Source of the DNA: Anabaena azotica FACHB-119
GTDB lineage: Bacteria; Cyanobacteriota; Cyanobacteriia; Cyanobacteriales; Nostocaceae
Length of the DNA: 43,883 nucleotides
Assembly (NCBI RefSeq): GCF_014697625.1
Contig: NZ_JACJSG010000060.1
Span: forward strand, 1-43,883
Reading direction: 5' to 3'
Position 1 is the first letter of the stretch. The number at the start of each line of letters is the position of its first letter. This document shows positions 25,269-33,604 of the stretch, piece by piece. The notes beneath the pieces were generated by a model. That model had not been told where the DNA came from. It made no database searches and saw only the letters and a program-made list of their open reading frames with translations. A program made the translations under genes and the position numbers.

Positions 25269-25386
25269 GTGGCGTGGCAAGCCTAAACTTGTGCATTAGC
25301 GAAAAATCTATCATCTTGTTCATCTGCGTTCATCTGCGTTCAAATTTATCCAAACCTATTGCCACATTTTAGCCTTGCCAGTCCAG
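25269..25386. mobile_element. MITE 4 of the tandem array
   Basis: Left end GTGGCGTGGCAAGCCTAAAC, right end ATTTTAGCCTTGCCAGTCCAG, flanked by TA. The centre repeats TTCATCTGCG as in MITE 2. Confidence 0.8.
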
Positions 25387-25388
25387 TA

Positions 25389-25545
25389 GCGTGTCTAGAC
25401 TAAAATAGTGCAATAGGAAATGGGGAAAAAGGGGATAAACAGATGGGGAGAGGACGTAGCGACAAAGTATTATTGAATACAGAGCAAAGGCAAAGATTAG
25501 AAGCGATTAGCCGTAATGGTTATGCAAGAGCCAAAAAAATAATGA
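25389..25545 (+). pseudogene. Truncated copy of the IS630-type element (transposase N-terminus only)
   Basis: After the fourth MITE the sequence continues as the transposase end of the IS630-type element at 34554-35801. It has the same terminal AAAATAGTGCAATAGG, the same ATGGGGAGAGGACG start region and the same codons for KVLLNTEQRQRLEAISRNGY, then breaks off after AKKI. Only about the first 32 codons remain. Minor base differences show that it is an older copy. Confidence 0.85.
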
Positions 25546-25579
25546 AAGTGGGGTTTTCCAGATCCCGTGAAAAGTCAGA

Positions 25580-25602
25580 CCCCAAGTGCCAGTTGCGTAA
25601 GT
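25580..25602. repeat. Solo end of the GGACTTACGCAA element family
   Basis: AAGTGCCAGTTGCGTAAGTC matches the right terminus of the element at 1107-1229. No matching partner end was seen nearby. Confidence 0.6.
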
Positions 25603-25639
25603 CCCATAAATGAGAACATCCACAAATCAAATTCATAGC

Positions 25640-25695
25640 CCGTAGCTTATTTTCTATCCCCTGTCCCCTATCCCCTGTCCCCTGTCCCCTTTTCC
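25640..25695. repeat. CCCCTGT heptamer repeats
   Basis: Tandem CCCCTGTC/CCCCTATC units in the upstream region of the FMN reductase gene. Confidence 0.75.
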
Positions 25696-25789
25696 CTGGT
25701 AATTTGACTACGACAAAATAAATCGTTAAGATAATATACAAATTCGTAATGACTTCGTATTTTAGAAAATCTTAATGATTGGGTGAGTT

Positions 25790-26335
25790 ATGGTAAAAAT
25801 TGTAGGTATTGCTGGGAGTTTAAGACCAAACTCTTACACTTACTTAGCTTTGCAGGCAGCCGCACAACGCTTAGAGGCTTTGGGTGCAGAAATAGAAATT
25901 ATTGATTTACGCGAGTGGCAGTTACCATTTTGCAATGGTGGCAAAGAATATTCACAATACCCTGATGTTCAGCGTTTACGTGATACCGTTAGTAACACTG
26001 ATGGATTAATTTTAGCGACACCTGAATATCATGGCGGCGTTAGCGGTGTCTTAAAAAATGCCCTAGATTTGCTGAGTTTTGACGAATTGTCTGGGAAAGT
26101 TACCGGACTGATTAGCGTTTTAGGTGGTCAATCTAACAGTAACGCCTTAAATGACCTGAGATTGATTGTGCGTTGGGTACATGGTTGGGTAATTCCAGAG
26201 CAAATTGCTGTAGGACAAGCCTATAGTGCTTTTAGTCCAGAAGGCAAGTTGCTTGATGAAAAACTCTCTCAGAGATTTGATCAATTTGCTCAAAGTTTAA
26301 TAGAAAATACTCGCAAGCTGCGCGGAGTAAATTAG
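25790..26335 (+). CDS. NADPH-dependent FMN reductase-family flavoprotein
   Basis: 181 residues of the flavodoxin-like NAD(P)H:FMN reductase family. The FMN phosphate loop is GIAGSLRPNSYTY at residues 6-18, and the second flavin loop is ATPEYHGGVSGVLKNALDLL near 78-97, followed by GLISVLGGQSNSNAL. Relatives reduce FMN, quinones, chromate or azo dyes using NAD(P)H, so the physiological substrate is not determined. It appears to be a single-gene unit, with repeat DNA upstream. Confidence 0.88.
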   Translation: MVKIVGIAGSLRPNSYTYLALQAAAQRLEALGAEIEIIDLREWQLPFCNGGKEYSQYPDVQRLRDTVSNTDGLILATPEYHGGVSGVLKNALDLLSFDELSGKVTGLISVLGGQSNSNALNDLRLIVRWVHGWVIPEQIAVGQAYSAFSPEGKLLDEKLSQRFDQFAQSLIENTRKLRGVN

Positions 26336-26475
26336 GATTGACACTCTCACCGCTAATTGCAAACAATGTAGCGGGAGATTCTTGTTTCATCTATTAAATC
26401 ATCAATTAGGCGATCGCTCTTCTTTTCGCATCAAATACAGACCCGGAGAAATTCTTTTGATGGCTCCGTTATCAA

Positions 26476-26721
26476 CTATTGACTAGAAAGAAATTTTCGA
26501 GATACCCAACTGATTAAACCACTGAGAATTGCTCCTCCCATGAGGATACCAATAGCTGGGTTGAATACAGGTTGCCAGAGTTTATGCCACAAATCTAGCC
26601 CTAGATTAATTCCTGCGGCTTCACCCATGACAGCGATCGCAAACCAACCAAAGCCTAAGAATACCAAAAATACATCCGCTACTAAAATTAAGTTGAGCCA
26701 GTTTAGTAATTTATCTTTCAT
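26476..26721 (-). CDS. Small two-helix membrane protein, 81 aa
   Basis: The sequence MKDKLLNWLNLILVADVFLVFLGFGWFAIAVMG gives one long hydrophobic helix, then an amphipathic loop (GLDLWHKLWQPVFNPAIG), a second helix (ILMGGAILSGLISWV) and a basic end (SRKFLSSQ). Proteins of this look are conserved in cyanobacteria without known function. The initiating ATG is preceded only by STRR-like GGGGATTGG repeats. Confidence 0.75.
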   Translation of the reverse strand: MKDKLLNWLNLILVADVFLVFLGFGWFAIAVMGEAAGINLGLDLWHKLWQPVFNPAIGILMGGAILSGLISWVSRKFLSSQ

Positions 26722-26925
26722 AAGGGGATTGGGGATTGGGGACTGGGGATTGGGGATTGGGTATTTCAGTTATCAGTTATCAGTTATCAGTTAAAACCCT
26801 GGGAGAAACATCACGCCAATAATTTGCGGTAGGTTGAGTAGCAGTTCTAAATCCTCCACCATACCCTTGATAACTGTTCACTGTTCACTGTTCACTGATT
26901 GAGTCCCCAGTCCCTAATCCCTATT
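26722..26925. repeat. STRR-rich spacer
   Basis: GGGGATT units (26723-26760), TCAGTTA units (26765-26795) and TTCACTG units (26873-26898) fill most of the spacer between the membrane-protein and TPR genes. The GTTCACT units are the complement of those seen at 14650. Confidence 0.8.
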
Positions 26926-27343
26926 CATTAAACAACCAGTTTTTGACTTTCGCCAAGCTTTGCCAATCGGGTTTGCGGCTGAATCCGTCTGCAATACTAT
27001 TTTCCAGCTCTTGTTGCCATTCAGGATTAACAAGAATTAACTGTTTGGCAATGTCAATATGTTGGCGTAAACCTTTTTGACCAGTTTCCAACATAGCCAC
27101 AGCCAGATTCACCCTACCTTGTGGGTCTTGGGGATTGATTTTTACCGCCTTTTGTGATGCCTTGAGAGCTAAGTTTGGCTTATCTTCTAGGAGATACAAC
27201 CAAGCTAGGCAAATCCAAGCTGCGCTGGCTTTAGGAGCGCGATCGCACACTTCCTTAAACACAGGAATCAAGTCAGCAGCAGGCTCTCCCGCCTTATAGC
27301 GTTCTAAACCTTTATCAAATAGAGAATCAACGTTATCAGTCAT
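26921..27343 (-). CDS. TPR-repeat protein
   Basis: 140 residues containing two or three tetratricopeptide-like units: VDSLFDKGLERYKAGEPAADLIPVFKEVCDRAP, then AAWICLAWLYLLEDKPNLALKASQKAVKINPQDP, then AVAMLETGQKGLRQHIDIAKQLI. The central unit has the canonical W/LG/Y-A-P pattern. Small soluble TPR proteins serve as protein-interaction adaptors; the partner is unknown. It lies upstream of the small membrane protein on the same strand and downstream of the A-type carrier, each separated by STRRs. Confidence 0.85.
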   Translation of the reverse strand: MTDNVDSLFDKGLERYKAGEPAADLIPVFKEVCDRAPKASAAWICLAWLYLLEDKPNLALKASQKAVKINPQDPQGRVNLAVAMLETGQKGLRQHIDIAKQLILVNPEWQQELENSIADGFSRKPDWQSLAKVKNWLFNE

Positions 27344-27452
27344 TAGTCCTTAGTCATTAGTCCTCAGTCATTAGTCAATAGCTAATAGTGGTAATTAGTC
27401 AATAGCCTACAGTCGAAATTCATGACTGTGGACTATGGACTACTGACTATTG
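27338..27452. repeat. Inverted STRR arrays (AGTCATT / GACTATG)
   Basis: AGTCATTAGTCCTTAG units are followed by complement-like GGACTATGGACTACTGACTA units, so the spacer can fold into a hairpin between the carrier and TPR genes. Confidence 0.8.
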
Positions 27453-27453
27453 A

Positions 27454-27810
27454 CTAAACCCCAAATGACTTACCGCAACCGCAGGTCTGAGAAGCATTTG
27501 GATTGGTGAATTGGAAACCACCACCGATCATGGCATCGCTATAATCAAGCATTAAGCCGTAAAGATATAAAAGACTTTTGCGATCGCAGACAATTTTGAA
27601 GCCATCGTAATCAAAAACTTCATCCTGGGGAGTGATCTTACTTTCTTGCTCAAAGTCCATCATGTAAGACATCCCAGAGCAGCCACCTTGGCGCACTCCT
27701 ACCCGCAAACATAAATCTTGACCTTGTTTTTCTTGGAGGGCTTTTACTTGTCGCAAAGCCGTTTCGCTCAACAGTATGCCGCGTTGCGCTGGCTGAGTTG
27801 CTTGTGTCAT
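27454..27810 (-). CDS. sufA: A-type iron-sulfur carrier protein (SufA/IscA/ErpA family)
   Basis: 118 residues. Three conserved cysteines are in RQGGCSGMSYMM and the C-terminal TCGCGKSFGV. The hydrophobic core VFDYDGFKIVCDRKSLLYL and the GLMLDYSDAMIGGGFQFTNPNA segment are typical. These proteins receive Fe-S clusters from scaffold proteins and deliver them to apo-enzymes. Several paralogues exist in Nostoc-type genomes, so the exact symbol is provisional. The gene is likely transcribed alone. Confidence 0.9.
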   Translation of the reverse strand: MTQATQPAQRGILLSETALRQVKALQEKQGQDLCLRVGVRQGGCSGMSYMMDFEQESKITPQDEVFDYDGFKIVCDRKSLLYLYGLMLDYSDAMIGGGFQFTNPNASQTCGCGKSFGV

Positions 27811-28259
27811 GGGATTTTCAACTCCTTAGATGATTTAAAATATCCGCTTGAGGCTGGGGAAAGCCCTTAGTTAAGTTTTTCAATTTTTTTATCCATTCTA
27901 GCGACATTAATGACGCTAATTGCCAAATTGTAAACACTCTGTCAAAAGCAGGCAAAGATTTTTATTCTAGAATTGAGAGACTCAGTATGTTTAAATCAAT
28001 GAACAATCAAAAGTAAACAGTTATCAGGTATGGGTTGTGGTGTGACGGCGCACCAAGGGTTTCCACGCTTATAGTCGGGAAACCGTTACCTATTTATTTA
28101 TGAAAATGATAACTGATGACCCATAACTGTTAAAGATTTGGTATTTTGAGAGTTCCAGCTACCTGACAGCCTGAGCCACAATCAAGCCAAGAAAAATTCT
28201 TTCCTGGCCAGCCATCCCCAAAATGTTCTGTTCCGCTTGTTTCTGACTAACCCATCTCT
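27811..28259. other. Intergenic region with a nested hairpin structure
   Basis: Between divergent genes. At 28018-28132 an outer inverted pair AACAGTTATCAG / CATAACTGTT encloses an inner hairpin GGTTTCC (28058-28064) with GGAAACC (28078-28084). It resembles a small interspersed element rather than a gene. Confidence 0.5.
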
Positions 28260-29897
28260 ATGACAAGTTTTAATCGCTCTACCAGTCGTCGGTTGAAGAA
28301 ATTAACCCAAATTCCTTCTGTATGGGAGGGCGATCGCCGTCCGTTATCATCACCGCATACGCCAATCCCATCAGAATCCAAGGGTGATTGTATTTTGTGG
28401 GTAGACGGCTCACAAGGCATTGTGCGCGGGATGGATGTTATATCAGAAGAAACTGGCCCAGAAGCAATTGTTCGCACCTTAATGCGAGCGATGGAACATC
28501 CCCAGAGTCCCGCCAAACCCGCGCGACCTCAAAGAATTGTGGTACGCGATCGCGAAATCCAGTTTTATCTGCGTGGCGTACTCCAAGATTTGGATATCGC
28601 CATAGATTATGCACCAGAGTTGCCCCTAATTGATGAACTGTTTCGCGGATTTGCCGAAATCATTGATAGTCAAGTTCCTGATATCCCTCCCCAGTATGTT
28701 AAAGCTTTACACGAAAAAGCGTATGCTATTTGGCAAGCAGCACCTTGGGAATTTCTCGAAGAACAGCAAATTATATCTATAGAAATTAATAAATGGGATG
28801 TAGGCACAATCTACGCCTCAGTTATGGGAATGCTGGGGATGGAGTATGGAATTTTGTTTTATCGTTCGGAAGATTCTCTCAAGCGATTTCGTGCAGCAGT
28901 TTTAAATAATGAAGAATCCCCTGGACATTTAGAAGAGGCTTTTCTCAAACAAGATTGCTTGTTTCTCACTTTTGATCATGAGGATGACATTGATGATGAA
29001 GATGGATTTGATGATTTAGGTGATTTGGCATTATCAGACCTGACTCCTACCTTTGGCAACATTCATCCTTTAGAAGGCTTACGCTCTGTTTTGTACGATG
29101 AAGAGGCGGCTGTCGTCTTCTTGGCGTTAGAAAGCCTTTCTCGCTTCATTCGTGACCATCGCCGCCAATTGTCGAGCCAGGAGTTTCCCAGCCTAAGTCG
29201 TCGCTATCGCATTTCTTTACCTGCATCCGATGAAGCAACTAAGGCAGTGCCTATAACTGTTTCTACTATGCCACAACTCGCCGCAGAGTTAGAAGAAATG
29301 GCAGATGTAGTTATGGATGAGGAAGATTTTGAGGAATTAGCTTCCCTAGAGTCTCGTTCCTTGCGTGATGATTTAATCCCAGAAGACTCTTTTCTCAGTT
29401 TGGGTGTAGTTTCTTGGGAAATGTTAGATTATCTGCGCCAAGGGGTGAAATATCATCAAGTGGGTGAATTTAAACAGGTGGGTGATGGTCTACCTGTAAT
29501 TTTAATTCAAACCTCTCGCCCCAAGGCCAAGACTGTGATTGAAAATATTGAAGCCGCCGGGGGATTGAAAGCTATCTGCTTTAATCCTGGTGCTGACCCC
29601 TTTGATGGCGATCGCTACGACTTAGGTTTATTGCAAACTGAAAATGGGGAACTATTCCTATTTGGGGAATTTTTGGATGATGATCCCGTCCACGTAGAAG
29701 CTAGACGTAAGTGGAACCAACGCTGTAAAAATACTAAAGGCTTCTGTGGATTAATTATCGCTAAAGGCTTGACAGGCGCTTCCCGTGGTAATCCCCAACT
29801 GCGAGATATGATGGCTTTATTTGAAGCGCGATCGCTCTCCCCCAAGGATTTAGGTCTGGGAACTCTCCAACTTATGCCCCAGTTTCAACTGGAATAA
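28260..29897 (+). CDS. Conserved cyanobacterial protein of unknown function, 545 aa
   Basis: A large soluble protein without signal peptide or membrane helices. The first half includes CILWVDGSQGIVRGMDVISEETGPEAIVRTLMRAMEHP and QRIVVRDREIQFYLRGVLQDLDIAIDYAPELPLIDELF. The middle is acidic (DHEDDIDDEDGFDDLGDL), and the C-terminal half contains VILIQTSRPKAKTVIENIEAAGG and NPGADPFDGDRYDLGLLQTE. I recall such proteins in many cyanobacteria, possibly annotated as DUF6930, but am not sure of the name. No catalytic motif is evident. The start at 28260 has no Shine-Dalgarno sequence. Confidence 0.75.
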   Translation: MTSFNRSTSRRLKKLTQIPSVWEGDRRPLSSPHTPIPSESKGDCILWVDGSQGIVRGMDVISEETGPEAIVRTLMRAMEHPQSPAKPARPQRIVVRDREIQFYLRGVLQDLDIAIDYAPELPLIDELFRGFAEIIDSQVPDIPPQYVKALHEKAYAIWQAAPWEFLEEQQIISIEINKWDVGTIYASVMGMLGMEYGILFYRSEDSLKRFRAAVLNNEESPGHLEEAFLKQDCLFLTFDHEDDIDDEDGFDDLGDLALSDLTPTFGNIHPLEGLRSVLYDEEAAVVFLALESLSRFIRDHRRQLSSQEFPSLSRRYRISLPASDEATKAVPITVSTMPQLAAELEEMADVVMDEEDFEELASLESRSLRDDLIPEDSFLSLGVVSWEMLDYLRQGVKYHQVGEFKQVGDGLPVILIQTSRPKAKTVIENIEAAGGLKAICFNPGADPFDGDRYDLGLLQTENGELFLFGEFLDDDPVHVEARRKWNQRCKNTKGFCGLIIAKGLTGASRGNPQLRDMMALFEARSLSPKDLGLGTLQLMPQFQLE

Positions 29898-29925
29898 ATG
29901 CAAATAGGGAACAGGTGACAGGTGA

Positions 29926-30028
29926 TACCGTTTCACTTTAAGGTTGATACATTTAGGCAGGCAGAGGAGCAGAGGAGCAGAGGAGCAGAGGGGAAAGAAT
30001 TTGTATCACGATTTTAGTGAAATGGTAT
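29926..30028. mobile_element. MITE-like element, TACCATTTCAC family
   Basis: Left end TACCGTTTCACTTTAAGG and right end TTTTAGTGAAATGGTATA are inverted. The centre holds AGAGGAGC tandem units. The flanks both contain CAGGTGA, which could be repeat DNA or a target duplication. Confidence 0.7.
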
Positions 30029-30727
30029 AACAGGTGACAGGGGAGAAAAACTAAAATTTTACGCCTGATGTGAATTAGAAAAACCTTTATTATCCAAACA
30101 ATAGCCTATGCCGGGAGCTAATGAGACTCGGTAGGGACGGGTTCACCGGGATCATCGTTAATTGTTGAAGATATTTGATTAACCTGTCCCCTGCTATATA
30201 TTTCAGAAATCAAGTATGAGTCCTATAGTATAGCTAACTATCAACCACTAAACAAAAATCTTCTATAAGTCATTTATGTAATTAATGACTTATTTTTTTC
30301 AGCTTCATTCATAGTAGTTCGGTTTATGTAGATTTACTATCAAACTTAGAAAAGCTTCTACAAATTTTTAGCCTGTGGTGTTTAAATCAATTCTTCAAAC
30401 TGATTTAAAACAGTTATCTGCTGTAAGTATATGATGTCTTAGCTATTACTGCCGAAATTAAACTTTAAAGCTGAGTAGTTGGGTATGAATGCAGATGTGT
30501 AAAAACTGACAAATCATCCAAGGTATAACTTGGTGGAGTTGACGGACTCAATCAGATCAAGCATAAGCGCGATCGCTCAATGATATCTATAGGAATCCAA
30601 CTTTATTCCTGAAAAAATGTCAAATTTTGTAGTATTTGTAAGACGCTCACTGCCCTGGATATCATGGTTTTATAGGCATTCTCTAACCTAAGTGTATTTC
30701 AAAAATCCAATAACAAACCTATGGTTA

Positions 30728-30798
30728 AAGGAGATTACTTATGGAAGATGAGCTATCCAACTAGTAGGTGACACTGGACGGACTAGTTACCTATTTTT
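30728..30798 (+). promoter_or_regulatory. Possible leader: seven-codon ORF followed by competing hairpins
   Basis: AAAGGAG precedes ATGGAAGATGAGCTATCCAA, which ends at TAG (30741-30764; peptide MEDELSN). The stop codon lies inside the inverted repeat AACTAGT (30759-30765) / ACTAGTT (30782-30788). That repeat competes with the terminator stem starting at 30765. Ribosome position could decide between them. The nearest downstream genes are the RHH gene (31114) and crtQ (31544). Inference only. Confidence 0.35.
30765..30798 (+). terminator. Rho-independent terminator-like hairpin
   Basis: TAGGTGAC (30765-30772) pairs with GTTACCTA (30786-30793), seven Watson-Crick pairs and one G-U, followed directly by TTTTT. 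Confidence 0.6.
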
Positions 30799-30892
30799 AA
30801 TAATTTAAATTTGGTAAAATCTTACTGAGTGAACATTAAATAAGTTAGACTCATCTATACAATTTAGTTGCCAAACTTCAGGTTCCTATTGT

Positions 30893-30921
30893 TAAGGTTC
30901 TTCTTTAGAAGAGGGACCTTA
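30893..30921. other. Strong 13-bp hairpin of unknown role
   Basis: TAAGGTTCTTCTT pairs with AAGAGGGACCTTA (two G-U pairs) around a three-base loop TAG. No T-run follows on the plus strand, so it is not a plain terminator. Confidence 0.6.
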
Positions 30922-31113
30922 CAGTATTATTCTTCCTGCAATAGTAATTAATTCATTATGTTTTTTGGAAAAAGGATGAATTATTTGACAAACAAAGCAT
31001 TTTTCTTATTAAAGGGATCGCTTGTTTCGTGCCACAAATTCTGATAATCTGATCATCCTCATCTTTGATTGAGTCGTTTTTGATGATGTCAATATATAGC
31101 AAAAAGCGTGATA

Positions 31114-31284
31114 ATGACTAATAAAAAATGGGCGGTTAAACGCATAACAGTTAACTTAGCAGCGCAAGAATCAGAAAAACTGGAAAAATATTGTCAGCAG
31201 ACAGGTAGACCAGCAACTGATGTAATTCGGGAACTCATTAGAAGTTTACCCACAACAGATGACAACAAAGAAAAAAGTCATTAG
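31114..31284 (+). CDS. Small ribbon-helix-helix (CopG-like) DNA-binding protein, 56 aa
   Basis: The frame begins MTNKKWAVKRITVNLAAQESEKL and continues through an RHH second helix (GRPATDVIRELIRSL) to a charged end. The pattern of an N-terminal beta strand (RITVNL) followed by two helices with the PATDVIREL turn is that of CopG/MetJ-type repressors. It has no toxin partner in view. It lies 260 bases upstream of crtQ on the same strand and could regulate it, but nothing in the sequence proves this. A weak GCG-TGATA context gives no clear ribosome-binding site. Confidence 0.75.
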   Translation: MTNKKWAVKRITVNLAAQESEKLEKYCQQTGRPATDVIRELIRSLPTTDDNKEKSH

Positions 31285-31543
31285 AAGGTGATTTAATTTT
31301 TGTTGCGATTTACATGAATGCTTTTTTAATCTGTTGTGACTAACGAAAGTTAGCTGGCTGGAATACACAGGCGTGGAGTCCAGTGTATCCGGTTACATAA
31401 ATTCAAAGGATTAATAAAAGCATATTGATCATCAGGGGCATAATCTTGTTGTTCGACAACATACTGCTGGAATTTATATAAATAGCCAATTCCGACACCA
31501 ACCCAGTTACAATTTGTAAAGAAGGTGAATAAGGAAGGACGGA

Positions 31544-32983
31544 ATGCGCGTTGCAATCGTAGGTGCGGGATTGGCTGGGCTAGCAACCGCTATAGATTTA
31601 GCTGATGCTGGCTGTGAAGTCCAAATTTTTGAGTCCCGTCCGTTTGTTGGTGGTAAAGTTGGCAGTTGGATTGATGGCGATGGAAACCATGTTGAGATGG
31701 GTTTGCACGTCTTTTTTGGGTGCTACTACCAACTGTTTGAACTGATGAATAAGGTGGGGGCATTTTCTCATTTACGTCTGAAAGAACATACCCACACCTT
31801 TGTTAATAAAGGCGGAAAGCTTGGTGCTTTAGATTTTCGCTTCTTCACAGGTGCGCCCTTCAATGGATTGAAGGCGTTTTTTACTACCTCTCAACTGTCA
31901 TTACAGGATAAACTGCAAAATGCGATCGCCTTGGGTACAAGCCCCATAGTCCGGGGGTTAGTAGACTTTGACGGCGCAATGAGAACCATTCGCAACCTAG
32001 ATAAAGTTAGCTTTGCTGATTGGTTTCGCAGTCATGGTGGTAGTAACGGTAGTATCAAACGGATGTGGAATCCCATAGCATACGCTTTGGGCTTTATTGA
32101 TTGTGAAAACATTTCCGCCCGTTGTATGCTGACAATCTTCCAATTCTTCGCAGTCAAAAGCGAAGCTTCCGTATTGCGGATGTTGGCAGGATCGCCGGAT
32201 GAATATCTACACAAACCCATCCTGAAATACTTGGAAGCCAGAGGGACAAAAGTATATACTCGTCGGCAAGTGCGGGAAATTAAGTATGCCCAATTCGAAG
32301 GACAAACTCGCGTCACTAGCATAGTAGTTGCCCAAGGCGATGAGCTAGAAGAGATTACCGCCGATGCTTATGTCTGTGCTTGCGATATTCCCGGAATCCA
32401 GCGAGTTCTGCCCCAAGAATGGCGCAAATGGTCAGAATTTGATAATATCTATAAACTAGATGCAGTACCAGTCGCAACTGTGCAGATGAGGTTTGACGGC
32501 TGGGTGACAGAACTGCAAGACCAAGAGAAACGCAAACAGCTAAAACAAGCAGCCGGGCTAGATAACTTGTTGTATACCGCCGATGCTGATTTTTCCTGTT
32601 TTGCCGACTTGGCTTTGACTAGCCCCAGTGATTATTATCGCCCTGGACAAGGCTCGTTATTGCAACTAGTGCTGACACCGGGAGATCCATTTATTAAGCA
32701 AAGTAACGATGCGATCGCCCAACAAGTCCTCAAACAAGTGCATGAACTGTTCCCCTCATCAAGGGAACTAAATATGACTTGGTACAACGTAGTCAAACTA
32801 GCGCAATCTCTCTACAGAGAAGCCCCAGGTATGGATGTTTACCGTCCCAACCAGAAAACGCCCATAGCAAATTTCTTCCTAGCAGGTAGTTATACGCAGC
32901 AAGACTACATCGACAGTATGGAAGGCGCAACACTTTCTGGACGGCAAGCAGCAAAAGCCATCCTAGAGGATATTAAAAAATAG
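31544..32983 (+). CDS. crtQ: Zeta-carotene desaturase
   Basis: 479 residues of the plant-type carotene desaturase family. The N-terminal FAD-binding motif is MRVAIVGAGLAGLATAIDLADAG, with ESRPFVGGKVGSW following. MGLHVFFGCYYQLFELM and KRMWNPIAYALGFID are characteristic of ZDS rather than phytoene desaturase. The C-terminal FLAGSYTQQDYIDSMEGATLSG carries the second dinucleotide/carotenoid signature. It converts zeta-carotene to lycopene using plastoquinone as acceptor at the thylakoid or cytoplasmic membrane. A strong AAGGAAGGA precedes the ATG. The START-like gene follows after 43 bases, probably co-transcribed. Confidence 0.95.
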   Translation: MRVAIVGAGLAGLATAIDLADAGCEVQIFESRPFVGGKVGSWIDGDGNHVEMGLHVFFGCYYQLFELMNKVGAFSHLRLKEHTHTFVNKGGKLGALDFRFFTGAPFNGLKAFFTTSQLSLQDKLQNAIALGTSPIVRGLVDFDGAMRTIRNLDKVSFADWFRSHGGSNGSIKRMWNPIAYALGFIDCENISARCMLTIFQFFAVKSEASVLRMLAGSPDEYLHKPILKYLEARGTKVYTRRQVREIKYAQFEGQTRVTSIVVAQGDELEEITADAYVCACDIPGIQRVLPQEWRKWSEFDNIYKLDAVPVATVQMRFDGWVTELQDQEKRKQLKQAAGLDNLLYTADADFSCFADLALTSPSDYYRPGQGSLLQLVLTPGDPFIKQSNDAIAQQVLKQVHELFPSSRELNMTWYNVVKLAQSLYREAPGMDVYRPNQKTPIANFFLAGSYTQQDYIDSMEGATLSGRQAAKAILEDIKK

Positions 32984-33026
32984 AGTTATAGCTGCTAATC
33001 TAATCAAATCTCAAATCCGAAATAGA

Positions 33027-33482
33027 ATGTCTAACTGGCTAGAACATAGCGTACAGGTAGAAGTAGCAGCCCCCATAGAATTAGTATGGGGGTTGTGGGC
33101 TGACTTGGAACAAATGCCCAAATGGATGAAGTGGATTGATTCTGTGAAAGTACCACCAGAAAATCCCGATATATCACTTTGGAAATTAAATACTGGTGGG
33201 CTAGAATTTACTTGGAAATCCCGCATTATCAAAGTGATACCCCATCAAATCATTCAATGGGAATCAATTGACGGTTTACCCAATCAAGGTGCTATCCGCT
33301 TTTACGATCGCCACGGTCATAGTATCGTCAAGATGACAGTTTCCTATGCTATCCCTGGCTTCTTGGGCAAAATCATGGATAACCTGTTTTTGGGACGGGC
33401 GGTGGAATCAACAATTCAAGCTGATTTAGAAAGATTTAGGGAATATGCGCTAAATCTCCATCACTCATCAGTTAACACCTAA
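33027..33482 (+). CDS. SRPBCC (START-like cyclase/dehydrase) protein
   Basis: 151 residues with the helix-grip features: HSVQVEVAAPIELVWGLWADLEQMPKWMKWIDSV at the N-terminus, then FTWKSRIIKVIPHQIIQWESIDG and VKMTVSYAIPGFLG, and a long C-terminal helix (ESTIQADLERFREYAL). The fold binds hydrophobic ligands. Cyanobacteria often carry this gene directly after crtQ, which suggests a role with carotenoids or membrane lipids, but the ligand is not known. Spacing of 43 bases supports an operon with crtQ. Confidence 0.88.
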   Translation: MSNWLEHSVQVEVAAPIELVWGLWADLEQMPKWMKWIDSVKVPPENPDISLWKLNTGGLEFTWKSRIIKVIPHQIIQWESIDGLPNQGAIRFYDRHGHSIVKMTVSYAIPGFLGKIMDNLFLGRAVESTIQADLERFREYALNLHHSSVNT

Positions 33483-33604
33483 GCGTAGGGTGGGCAATGC
33501 CCACCGTATTACTATAAATTGTGTTTTGAAAACCCGATTAAACTCACAAAAAATTTGTCCTTATTCTTGATACTATTTCAGCCCCTTGGTTAAGGAATAA
33601 TTGT

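Larger units (their letters stand above)
29898..31113. other. 1.2 kb intergenic region upstream of the RHH gene and crtQ
   Basis: Holds a MITE at 29926-30028, a seven-codon ORF with competing hairpins (30728-30798) and a 13-bp hairpin (30893-30921). The rest is AT-rich with no gene I can support. Confidence 0.55.

Noticed and set aside
33483..33515. GGTGGGCAATGCCCACC palindrome after the SRPBCC gene as a terminator
   Set aside because: The palindrome is real but no T-run follows; it looks like a piece of a common interspersed repeat.
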